A stretch of DNA of 64,000 nucleotides, taken from NCBI GenBank assembly GCA_020740775.1, contig JAHEWK010000029.1, positions 410,232 through 474,231 on the forward strand, written 5' to 3'. Source of the stretch: Ilyonectria destructans. Lineage: Eukaryota; Ascomycota; Sordariomycetes; Hypocreales; Nectriaceae. Made by a program: the position numbers and the translations under genes. The notes under the pieces are model-generated. The model made no database searches. It was not told the DNA's origin and saw only the letters and a program-made list of their open reading frames with translations. Shown piece after piece: positions 1 through 9,679 of this stretch; the stretch's first letter is position 1; each line of letters begins with the position of its first letter.

Positions 1-20
1 TCCTCCTCACACTGCCCAAG

Positions 21-236
21 ATGTATTCCATCCGCCACTTGCTCGTTATTGGATTCGCTGCTTTCACCGCAGCTTTTGAAGAATCCCCGGCGATATGGGT
101 GCCTTCGCTGGCTATAGATGCCGGTTCAGTTCTATCTGCAAAGGTAAGTAAACTACCCTACTTTTCGCGCAACCCACTTTTCGCGCAGCAGCATAGGCGA
201 GTCGAAACCAGAGCGTTCACCCGGTGTTTTATCTGA
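21..236 (+). CDS. Possible small secreted protein (hypothetical)
   Basis: The ORF encodes about 71 residues and starts with a short basic stretch followed by a hydrophobic segment (residues 7-18, LLVIGFAAFTAA) that looks like a secretion signal. A good donor (AAG|GTAAGT at 144) and a CAG acceptor ending at 188 would remove an in-frame 45-nt intron and leave a 56-residue peptide. I do not recognise the product. No cysteine pattern or domain is visible, and the C-terminus is basic and low in information. The gene may have further exons to the right, or may be a chance ORF. Confidence is low because nothing beyond the signal-like start and the splice signals supports it. Confidence 0.25.
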   Translation: MYSIRHLLVIGFAAFTAAFEESPAIWVPSLAIDAGSVLSAKVSKLPYFSRNPLFAQQHRRVETRAFTRCFI

Positions 237-1732
237 GGGCTATCAACCACCAACCAAAAGCAAAGTCAAAAGGGGCAGCTCAATCCTTCACCTCCCTAGA
301 CATCCTTACAATCTCGACAACAGGAGTCGGAAATGAAGGATCGTCAGTGGAGTTGTAATCATAATGCCGATGATTTCGGCGCACTACAATGTAGACATCG
401 GCATCGTAGCGGCCACTCGGTTACGTCTTCGCATAAGGCGCTGGGTCGCCCTGCGAAATTATCGTTCGTCCCATCACGTTTCCTAGGCGAAGAGGTAAGC
501 TCGATCATCGTTGCTCCGGGGTATGTGGCAAGTATTGAGCGGGCTAGACTCTGAGTCGCCGGCCTCGCCTTGGCGGGAGACGTGGAGACTTCTATCGTGC
601 TGGCAACGGTCGAATCTAAGGCAGAGCGTGGCGTGCTTACTTGCTGCCAAGGAGGCCGAGGAGGCCGTTGAGACCGTGGTGCGCCCCGTTGAACCGAGAG
701 GCGAAACCACCCAGTGGCGAGAATGACCAATCAGCGAAACTCGAAGTCCGTCTGTGCACGTTTCATTAAACAGCCACACCTGCGAGAGACAAATGCCACC
801 ATGGAAATCTGCCTTCTTTTGCTTCACCTGCGTTTATGCCAAGACCTCTAAGAAGCTATCGGATCGCCAAAACATGGGACAGCCGTAGAATTCTACTATG
901 TTCCGCCAGGTGCTACAGCGTGACAAGCTGGATAGCAACAACGAGTTCATACGGAAGTGTATTGGGCATATGACGAGACGGCAAGATCACGGCTTCAGCC
1001 TGCCGAGAGATAAACTGAAACCTTCATGAATTGGTCGAGTGGCTTTATGATACCCCTGTCGTCACAGCCTAAGAATGCTCCCCGCGTAAGCACGGGGAGG
1101 GAAGTTCCGTCGGTATTCCAAGCACAATTGCCATTCTTACACCTCATTCATCTTTCTGTATGTCAGAGAGCCATCACAAGTGTTCTACGTTTTTCATCAT
1201 CCAAGTTGATAAATGACAAGCAAAACGATTCTTCTCCTTCTCCTCGCCAATGCCGAGCACGGGCCAAGTGAACCTCTTGCCAACCGCTGGCCATGCCCCC
1301 CTGGTCCTCGCCAACAGCTGACGCACCATGTCCACCCTCCATCTTTCTAGCGCCGAGCTCCCGATGTCACCTCAGCGCGGTGATTATGACCTGCCTTCAC
1401 ACATAGTCTGGCGAAGAAATGTGCGGCCGTCCGCCGCCAACCCATTGCGTGTTGAGGCGTCTGTGAAGATGGACGTACGGCTGTGTCATTTGAAGTTGAA
1501 GCGGCGCCTTCCGCCTCGTGCATGTACGAGTTTATGGACGGCTGCAGAGCGGGGTGAGCGTGATGGAGGAGGTGATGTAGAGACGAACGAACCGAAGTGA
1601 TGGTCGTCGAGATCGAGATAGACTCGCCGATCCGCAGGGATACAGGGGTGAGAGAGGGGATCCTGAGGGCATCCTGGCATGATTTGGCCCCACCGCCGGC
1701 CCATGGAATCGAATTTATTTCGCCCTGGGGTA
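237..1732. other. Intergenic, no gene recognised
   Basis: Several overlapping ORFs of 60-130 codons occur on both strands, but none has a recognisable domain, a convincing start or matching splice signals. I see no RNA gene. Confidence 0.5.
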
Positions 1733-2024
1733 CGGAGGAGCATTTCAAAAGTTTCTGCCCACGCTACGGACGCCACACCCCTTGATCCTTACTAGGTACC
1801 TAACGGTACATAGGACCGTAAGCACCTCCAGGCGATCAGCCGCTGGAGGTAGTAATAGTTCAGCGGTTCTAGGGATAAGACGGAAATATCCCAGTGGACT
1901 ATGGGCGCTAGAATATAGAGCTTCTTAGAGCACTGACACTTGTATAATGTACTCTATGTTTCTCAAGCAAGAAAAAGCAACATGTGGCTTGGGCGCGAGC
2001 AGAAACTTTTGAAATGCTCCTCTG
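1733..2024. mobile_element. MITE, Tc1/mariner-type, 292 bp
   Basis: A roughly 32-bp terminal inverted repeat begins CGGAGGAGCATTTCAAAAGT at 1733. Its reverse complement ends at 2024 as CAGAGGAGCATTTCAAAAGT, and the arms differ at about three transition-type positions. Both ends are flanked by TA (1731-1732 and 2025-2026), the Tc1/mariner target duplication. The interior has no coding capacity. The ends resemble those of the mariner element at 24991-26682 (both start CGGAGG and contain TTTCAAAAGT), so this is probably a non-autonomous relative. Confidence 0.85.
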
Positions 2025-2960
2025 TACAAGCCCCATAGAAACCCTTCCCTCGCTGCGTCTGGACGGGCACGACAACGCGGTCGAAAGAAAACTCCGCCGG
2101 TCTCCTCACCAGTGTGATTTCTAAACCCCCCAAAAAGGCCAATTTCATGCCAATCAATAAAAGAAAAAAGGCCAAGTATCAGTGAATATAAACTCAGCTA
2201 TATTTTGAATATTCTTTTGTCCTTTATGGGGGAAGATTCATAGAATATTTCCTCTACCCGTTGATTCATGTGGAGCAAGCTCCATGGCGAACCAACTTAG
2301 CAAGCTAAGTTGGCCACAAAAATCTGGAACAGCATCAGTTTTAGCAGCAAAAGAGGGGTAAAAACGTTAGTGCAAGAAGTACCCCTCATAGAAAGTCTTT
2401 CGCAGCTAAAATCGAAATCAAGAGCCGAACTGCTACTGACGAAGTTGCTATCGCGGTTGTACGATCGTCATGGAGTGGCGTATCAGCAAGTTGTGTTGGG
2501 ATAGGGAGGAAGAGGCATTCGTGGATGACGAATGTGTGTATGAGTATGTGAGGACGAAAGAATAGGATAGGCTGGGCTTCGGAACGGGATGGGCTTGGTA
2601 GGATGAATGCATGTCATGAGATACCATGCTGACGCCCCAGTTATCAGTGGATCGTGACATACCAAATGGTCCCCCTCCCCCGTGGTCCCCCACTTTTTTT
2701 TTTTTTAAGGGAAGTACAACGTGACATTTGACAAGAGGCTTCACTCACTACACATCAAACGTTGGATACTCTCCGGCGTTGCGGCTAGGACTCAAGCCTG
2801 CAAAACCGACTGAATTCGTCACAGCACGAGCTGACTCAGTCAAGCACGATCCCGTCTCCGTATATACCCTGCATACAAACGATCGAAGCTTTCGCAGAAT
2901 GAGCACTGCCTTCAACAATCAGCTCTACCGACTTAAGAGAGGCAGTGGAGTTCGACGAGT
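2025..2960. other. Intergenic, no gene recognised
   Basis: No supported coding region. A poly-T run lies near 2690-2705. The ORFs here are short and overlap on both strands without domain content. Confidence 0.5.
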
Positions 2961-4807
2961 TTACATGACTGAGTTGGCGGTGGAACTCCCTCCGTTTCTC
3001 GTCCCCTGACCCCCGTCCGCTGTCAGCCCGACAATGGACGCCGTCGTTGGAGTGGGCGGTGCTATCGGCCAGCTCCTAAAGGCCGGCGAGAGCACTCCGC
3101 TACTGGCGATGCTCATCCCCCCCATACTACTCACACTACTGCGTCGTCTCATACCTGGTTGGATCTCGGCCTCGGGCGCGGTATTTCGGAACCACTCGGA
3201 CCAGCCGGAGTGACTTGTGTATCGGTCACCTGCACTCCAGCTTATAGTACTTGAAGTGGCAGATATAGCACTGCGCCGTTGCCTGTTGGCAGCTCTTGAC
3301 GTCGCCTCCGACTGTAGCCATGTCGGTTCTGCGACGTCTGGAACAAAGCATGGGGGTATATTGTCCCTAGCTGGTGCGCTGCTGCTGTGTTCAACCACCG
3401 CCAATATCGGCCTAGCCTCGGACCTGCGGTGCAGAAACCACTCGGACCAGCTGGAATGATTTGTACGTTGGTCACCCGCACCCCGGAATGTAGGGCTTGA
3501 AGTAGCAGATGTGGCGCTGTGCGCGTCAGCTGTCGGTGAGGCTGCTTCAGACTGTGGCCGTATTGTTTCTGCGACTCCTTGGACGTGGCAAAGAGGTATA
3601 TTGTTATCGTCACCTAGTACTCTACTGCCTTGTTCAATTGCTATCGGCTCGGGGACGCCTCCAAACCCGGGAGGAGGTTGAGAAACCTCGGTGAGAGAGT
3701 TCTCGACTGCCTTCACCCTTCGAATTGAATTACGCTCTGGACGCATCAACCGGCTAACGGATCGGTGTAGGACTGGACGCGGCCTCACGATGGCCATTGG
3801 CGTGGTTTGTGGCAGCGTCACGATCTGACGGGAATCCCAATACGGCAGGGGCTTCGCGTAGTCGATGTCACTGCCGGTTTCGATATCTGCTTCATTGCCG
3901 AGAAGTGACTCGCTCATGGAAGGATCGCTTCGTGCGGCATGGCGCTGGGAATTTTGCATTCGCTCTCTCACCCTTCTGAATCGGCTCACGATGTGGGCCC
4001 GGGCCGTATAGCTTCGGTATTTCCACGCTAGGAAGATCAGGGCGATGATAACAGGGAGACCAACTGCGAACGGGTTAGCCTAGGTGGCCTGAGAGGGAAA
4101 CAGAACTGAATAGGAGTAGGACCTATGACCCCTATGGCTATTGCGGCTGTACTGCTCAGCTGTCTGTTACCATTGGGGATGGAGTTGATGGAGTTGGGTG
4201 GCCGGTCTGTGGACGTGGGCCCTATTGTCGACGTGGGTAGCGATGAGGTTGATGAGCTCGGTCCCATTGGAGCCACCAGAGGCAATGTGGTAGACGGCGG
4301 AGGAGCTACATCTTGAGTAGTTATATCTGCTGAAGCCGAGAATGCGGGAGGCGAGAATGCAGTAGGGCCAGTGATCCGTTGGGTAGTTTCCAGAGGTGTA
4401 GTTTCCAGAGGCAAAATTTCGGTGCTTGCGATCCGAGCGCTTGTTACCAGTGGTTCCGGTGGGGAGGGAAGTGTTGTCTGTGATGCTTCCTTCGAAGTGG
4501 TAGGATTGGGAGCAGGCAGACCCGGCTTGGATGATTTCGGAGAGATGGTCGTTTTGGAGGGAATATCTGGCGCCCTGGATTCGGTCGTGGGTGATGTGGG
4601 TGCCTCTGTTGTCTTTTTGGCTCGACCAGGAGCAGCCGTGAGGTTCCCTTCTGGACCTGGTTGTCCATTCCGTGAGCTGCGGCTATTCGAATTCCCACTG
4701 CCGTTGCCGTTATTGTTGTCTTTGTCGCGTATGATGATAAGATCCCGCAGGCTCTGCACTCCCGCGACGTGTTCTTCGATTCTCCATCCTCGTCCCAAGA
4801 GATGCAT
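2961..4807 (-). CDS. Single-pass membrane protein with Ser/Thr-rich ectodomain and duplicated tail
   Basis: Two ORFs on the minus strand join across a 59-nt intron (4064-4122; donor G|GTCCTA, acceptor CGCAG, CTAAC branch point 10 nt upstream). The splice falls inside the transmembrane helix and restores it (AIAIGVIVGLPVIIALIFLAW) before a basic stop-transfer (KYRSY). Upstream are about 220 residues rich in Ser, Thr and Pro, probably O-glycosylated and outside the cell. Downstream is a cytoplasmic tail of about 360 residues with a tandem duplication. This layout is common in fungal cell-surface proteins and wall-stress sensors. The ATG at 4807 gives no signal peptide, so the true first exon is probably further upstream (to about 5000) and unresolved. 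No enzymatic motif is visible; function unknown. Confidence 0.6.
3188..3665 (-). repeat. Tandem duplication of about 240 bp inside the membrane-protein tail
   Basis: Two diverged copies (about 3188-3433 and 3434-3665) lie head to tail. Shared anchors are ACCACTCGGACCAG at 3191 and 3437 and GGTATATTG at about 3356 and 3595. Each encodes about 80 residues ending in the motif SxWSEWF. The reading frame is kept through both copies, so the duplication extends the cytoplasmic tail. Confidence 0.75.
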
Positions 4808-6106
4808 CGTCGCCCTCCACCTTGGGGAAAGCGATAGCGGCGGTACGAAGAAATGAAACCACGCAGGATATCGTAGGCAATACAGGGGCACTATTTGGTA
4901 AACAAGTCACCTGCGGCCAACTGAGAAAAGAAGACGACACTCCGCAGCAGAGCTACTCAATTTATCAAAATATGAGTAGCACCTTGACTGTGCAGAATAC
5001 CCCGGTGAAAGGATGATGGTGACAGTGGCTTGTGGCTTGTGGCTAACCTAGCCTGACACTTTTAGCGCGGTAATTTGGGAGAAAATTCGACCAATGGCAG
5101 GAGAGCAGAGACATTTTCACAGAAGCATGGTTCTATTTCCCCTTGGCTTGCCCTTGGCGGCAGCTTCACTGCTCTATGTGGCTGGTACTGCTGGACGATC
5201 ATGGTTTCAGGTTTCCACCGCGCCAGACATGGATATTGGTCCCTTGTCTTGAAACCCGTCATGTTTTATGACGAGAAGCTAGCAAAAAGGGGCAGGCAAC
5301 GTGAACGCTGATCATTACAGTCCACAAGCCGTGTTCCGAGTACAGGTAGTGTTATACTCACCGAGCTTTGGCGCTGGGTAGCGCTGCTGGATAAATCGCT
5401 CACCACGGGGTCGCCATAACACCCTTGCGTCCCGAACGACCCGAACAGGATGCTCAAGGCCATATGCGATGTCTCTCCACAGACGACGCGAGCTATCTCG
5501 GAGGATAAGAATCGGCCTTGGAAGGAAATGCATGGGAGATTCACAAAGCCCCCCTCATACAGAATGCCGTCAGCAGCTCTTTGGCATAGGGCGCAAGACA
5601 CGGTGAGGATTCTCGAGACCTGAACGTAGCGAACTGGCAACTTGACGAAAATGTAGATCAGAGGTTGCTAGAGTAAGTTAGCTAGACACTTTGCCGACCG
5701 CTGGATGGGTCAAGAACCTCGCACGGACGCGCTGGTAAGTAGGTGTGTACTAGCTGTGTTCTAGTCATCCCTTGAATGTGATATCTCCGGCACACTCGCC
5801 TGACCAGCTTTGGTGGCTCGCGGAATGGCTCGGGACAGCCAGGTCGGGACAGTCAAATGACAGTGATTAATGCGCTAAGCAAGGGTTAAGAGACGTCGTC
5901 TCTGGACTAAGATCTGAATAGGAAATGGTGCTGTAAGTCCCCTGCCAGGCGCGTCGCAACAAGAACCTCGTCAGAATCGCGTCAGTGACTTGAACAAGCT
6001 TGATGGAGATCCAGCATCACGTCCGAAGCAAAAGCAAGCCTAATAGAGGTCAAGTACTGCGACACCCTTCCCAATGACCTCCGCTCTGCCTTCAACAAGG
6101 CCATAG
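4808..6106. other. Intergenic; possible upstream exon of the membrane protein
   Basis: The first 200 bp may hold the unresolved 5' exon of the minus-strand membrane protein. A 41-codon plus-strand ORF at 5128-5253 begins with a hydrophobic, signal-like stretch, but nothing else supports it. Nothing recognisable lies between 5300 and 6106. Confidence 0.4.
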
Positions 6107-7640
6107 AGAGAGAGAGAGAGACTTGTATTTAACGCCAGGGGAGCGCGGGGCGCTCCTGCCTCCCTGGGGGCATGTGGCGTGCAGAAGACTATCTAACATC
6201 TGACAGCTAACAGCTAAGCTAACAGCAGCTATAGGATATCCTGCACATCTGGCCTAGTAGCTAGGAAAGTTTCAATCCGCACCCGTGGGCTCCTTCATTC
6301 GAGCTCGTGTTCGGTCTGTAGCTGGCTAAAGGGGTCTTGAAGTCAAGGTCTTAGGTCGTTGAGAGAGTCTCTCAAGGGGGCTGCTAGGGCTGCTAGCAGG
6401 GAAAGGAAAGGGATCTGCTGGCCTATCTCTTGAGAGAGGGCGGGCAGATTGTCTCAAAGAACCGAGTGGTCTCCAGGAAGGCAGCAAAGTCCGTGGGGCT
6501 AGCTATTAGGCGTAGCCAATAGTCCCTTGGGGTCTTTGGATTGGGTTTGAAGACCGGCCACAGCTGCTGCAGCTGCTTAGTCTTCTGACAGTGGATGAGA
6601 TGCTCTGGAGCCCGAAGCCCTCCGCAGGAGCAGCGTTGGTTGTCTTTATGTTTGAACCGGCGATGATACCAGTCGAAGTCTCCGTGGCCTGATCTTGCAG
6701 CTAGCAGGTTGTGTAGGACTGGGCGAGGGAGGTCTAGTTCCTTTGGGCAGGCTAGGGAGGCTGCGAGACCTAGGTCTCGATATCCTCGGCAGGTAGGGGC
6801 TGTTGCCACCCACCAGTCTGAGAATTGGGTCCTGATCTTTGCCTTTCTCAAGCCGCCGATTCCGGCTATTGTAGGCGGCGCCCACTTATCTTCCGGAAGC
6901 GCGGCTCCTGCCTTTGCTAGCTGGTCGGCCTTTTCATTTCCTTCGATACCCTGATGCCCTGGGACCCAATGGACCTGGACCCGGGCTGTGGCAGCCATCT
7001 GCTGGAAGTCTAGGAAGGCCTCTTGCGAGCTAGCTGGGGCATCCCCTAGCAGCCCTTGGATGGCCGATGTGTTGTCAATGCAGGTGTGGATTTGAGTGTT
7101 CCGGTTGATCTGACAGGCTCGTCGGAGCCCGTGTCGGGCTCCTTCAGCCTCTCCGTCGAAGACTTCTGCAAGGCCAAGTCGGCCTTTTCCTTCGGCTACC
7201 TTCCTGCCTGCTCGGTAGATAACGTAGCCCCAGCCAACAGCTCCAGTAGGGCCCTTTGATCCATCTGAATAGACAATTAGATCGTTATCTGGGACTGTTT
7301 CCAGCCAGGCCCGGAAGGTCTTGGCTGTTTCCTCTTTGGACCCCTTATCGACTAGCGTTGCTGGAGGCGGCTGATACCTCTTGGGCAGGATCTTCGGCCT
7401 TGGGGTTCTAGGGAGCAGTCTAGCTGCTCGCTGTATCCTTGTCCGTGCTGGCTGGAATCCGCCGTAGCCCCTGCCTCGTGGAAATGGTCGTCTGGCTACT
7501 CTGTGTGTCAGAGGGTGGTCTTGGTCAACAGTCCGAAGGCGTTGACAACAAGACCATAGAGGCCCTTCCACAAGAGCATCTGCGTGGTTACAGACTAGGA
7601 GACTTTGTCGTATATGAAATATGTCACATCAAGCTCGAGA
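6107..7640 (-). mobile_element. 5'-truncated Tad-like LINE, 3' end
   Basis: This is a non-LTR retrotransposon remnant on the minus strand. Its coding part is the RNase H ORF (separate entry). The 3' untranslated region runs to a junction at about 6107-6135 reading GGCGTTAAATA followed by a CT microsatellite, a typical LINE tail replacing poly-A. The same terminal motif with other microsatellites occurs at 31130-31290. Sequence 5' of 7571 reads only in broken frames, so the reverse transcriptase is lost. Confidence 0.8.
6423..7571 (-). pseudogene. LINE pol C-terminus: RNase H plus Cys/His motif
   Basis: A 382-codon ORF carries the C-terminal part of a Tad/I-clade non-LTR retrotransposon polyprotein. 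RNase H catalytic positions are visible in order: D in YSDGS (about residue 103), E in EAEGA (about 141), D in DNTSA (about 166) and D in NEKAD (about 216), with the HWVPGH motif before the last. A Cys/His cluster (RCSCGG ... HLIHC, residues 314-328) follows, as is usual after RNase H in fungal LINEs. The first 70 residues read poorly and there is no reverse transcriptase or endonuclease, so this is a 5'-truncated, inactive copy. Family assignment is firm; the clade is inferred. Confidence 0.85.
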
Positions 7641-8718
7641 GGGGCAAGCATCTCTCTGCCGCACTTCTTAATTTTGTTTAAAAAATAAAACTTCCTTGCC
7701 CGATCGGTGACAGAGTTGCGGAGTTGACTTTGGTCGAATAGTGTTGCTTATTCTCGCAGTGCAGAAGAGAACGATGAGATGGATAAGCAGTGCGGGAGGT
7801 TTTGTATCTGGACGGGAACTGTCGTTTTGGTAAATAGTGGTGAGCACCTGTTTAGGACGTTGTTTCCAGGATGGGACGACTTTCGCAACGAGACACCATA
7901 GAACAACCTCATGGTGATTTAGTGAGAGTCCAAAGGCACCGAGACGATCATTTGAGTTAGGCTAAAAAGAATGTTTATGACTCAAGCTACTGGGCTGGGC
8001 TACTCGGCATTACGCCGGGCACGGAACACGAGCATTGTATACTCGGTATCTTTGACAGCTTGCATTCAAGTCGTCGAACGTAGTCTGCTGGAACTCTCTA
8101 GGCTACACGCGATTGTAAGTGGTAAATTTATCCTTTGGTCGTGCAAACTCAAAATGTCGTAGGCTGTTACATTGCTCGGCCCGATTTCTCTGGAGGGGTC
8201 TCATTAAAAATCGTACTTGGCAATCACTTTGAACCTTTTTTTTTTCTTTGTGAATTGGGTTGAGTTTGAACAGCGTCAGAATTGGTGAGCAAATGCAGGC
8301 TTTGGTTTGCATCTTTACATCAACTGAAACCTAAAAGCCTCACTAAGGCATCAGATCAATAATAATCTGGTATATGTTTTCCCGGATGATAATTTTCCCT
8401 CTTACATTCCCATTTGCATTCAGCATATTGGATCAGACAAGATATTGCACTGCTAGCTGGACGCTGGAGCGAGTGTGTCCCTTCATGCTGGCCACATTGA
8501 ATCTCTCCTCATTCGACTCAGGAAACATTCAGATACCGTCAAAAGCTTCCGAAACAGAAATTGAATTCAAATGCGTCTACTGTGCGCAGAGCGAGAATTC
8601 TTTTACTTCCTATGAGCAGCAGGTCGGATTCTCGACTCTGGATCACCTTTGTTTGGACGAGATCGTCAATCCCCTCATCTAGCGCCGCATTTCTTGCGCT
8701 CGTTAGTCTCCAGTCGAC
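7641..8718. other. Intergenic, no gene recognised
   Basis: The ORF at 8374-8682 is open but has no recognisable feature. It could be a 5' exon of the gene at 8719 or a chance frame. No other structure was seen. Confidence 0.4.
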
Positions 8719-9465
8719 ATGGAGATGCTGAGACAGACTCTGGTTAGTCTTCTAAGCCTCGGGGGGGAAATCGGAGCCGTCGCTACTCAGTTCATCTTTG
8801 GAAACCATGCAGCAAGCCGCAACGTCATGCTGGTAAGGCAATGCTTTACGCGGTATCCCATCATCACCAGCATATTTGACCGGCTCTCAGCGACAGACGT
8901 TTCGGCATGTTTGTGCGCGATGGAAATCGAGCTTGATAGTGCGATCAGGGACAGATACCTAAATCCATTGAGGGATATGCCAGAGCTCGAGAGCTGGTTC
9001 TGCAACATGAAGAGGGGGGGTAATAAGATTCTATTAATCGGGAGGGATGTGCAGAGGTTGATGCAAAGGATTGATGATCCCATCAACTACAACTGGACAA
9101 GACGAGGCCAACTGGTGCTGTGGGTGGCGGTCATTGACTCCCTCTCAGCTAATGCTTGTCAGCCGACAAGCGAGACTATGGGTACGATCGGAGCTTCATT
9201 CAAGCACCCACCTACTGGGTGCAGGCCCACTTGCAAAGTGAACACATTCCCCACAAACTGGTTCGGTTATGAGCGTATAAACAAAAACAACATTACGGTC
9301 TTGTTCTACATCCCGGAAAACAACAACAATGGCAGCAGAACCGCGATCTTACGCTGCAATGCAGATAATGGCCTTGTCTGGAGTGCAAATGACAGCGGAT
9401 CCCTGCTTAAAACCGTTGGCAAGTACAATGATGAGAAAAACACAAAGATAAGCGTCCTGTGTTGA
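8719..9465 (+). CDS. Hypothetical protein with F-box-like N-terminus
   Basis: This is a single 248-codon ORF with a good ATG context and no frame breaks. Residues 45-70 (YPIITSIFDRLSATDVSACL) resemble the start of an F-box: a hydrophobic helix, then a leucine-rich turn with D-V and a cysteine-containing helix. F-box proteins recruit substrates to SCF ubiquitin ligases, but the match is weak and the C-terminal half (WFGYERINKNN onwards) matches nothing I know. No signal peptide or membrane segment is visible. It stands alone between LINE debris and the broken Zn2Cys6 gene. I regard it as a real fungal hypothetical protein; the F-box reading is a suggestion only. Confidence 0.5.
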   Translation: MEMLRQTLVSLLSLGGEIGAVATQFIFGNHAASRNVMLVRQCFTRYPIITSIFDRLSATDVSACLCAMEIELDSAIRDRYLNPLRDMPELESWFCNMKRGGNKILLIGRDVQRLMQRIDDPINYNWTRRGQLVLWVAVIDSLSANACQPTSETMGTIGASFKHPPTGCRPTCKVNTFPTNWFGYERINKNNITVLFYIPENNNNGSRTAILRCNADNGLVWSANDSGSLLKTVGKYNDEKNTKISVLC

Positions 9466-9679
9466 CATCTCCAAGCGCCTCAACCGCCAATTGAAACGAT
9501 TAACAGTGCCAGAATTCAGCGTCGCCACGAGCGGCACAAAGGCGCGGTTTTTCATCTCGTGGAGTCATTGGGAGTTTGATTACTAGATGGATAATATCGA
9601 AAGTTTTCTACTTCAGAGGCTGGTTCATTGTTCAGAGATCCACAAGTATGTACACTTTTTTTGCCCCCATTCATACCAC

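Noticed and set aside
359..827. Overlapping minus-strand ORFs of 114-123 codons
   Set aside because: Two frames overlap each other and a plus-strand frame, and none has family features.
5128..5253. A 41-codon signal-peptide-like ORF on the plus strand
   Set aside because: Too short, no conserved pattern, and it lies where the upstream exon of the minus-strand membrane gene is expected.
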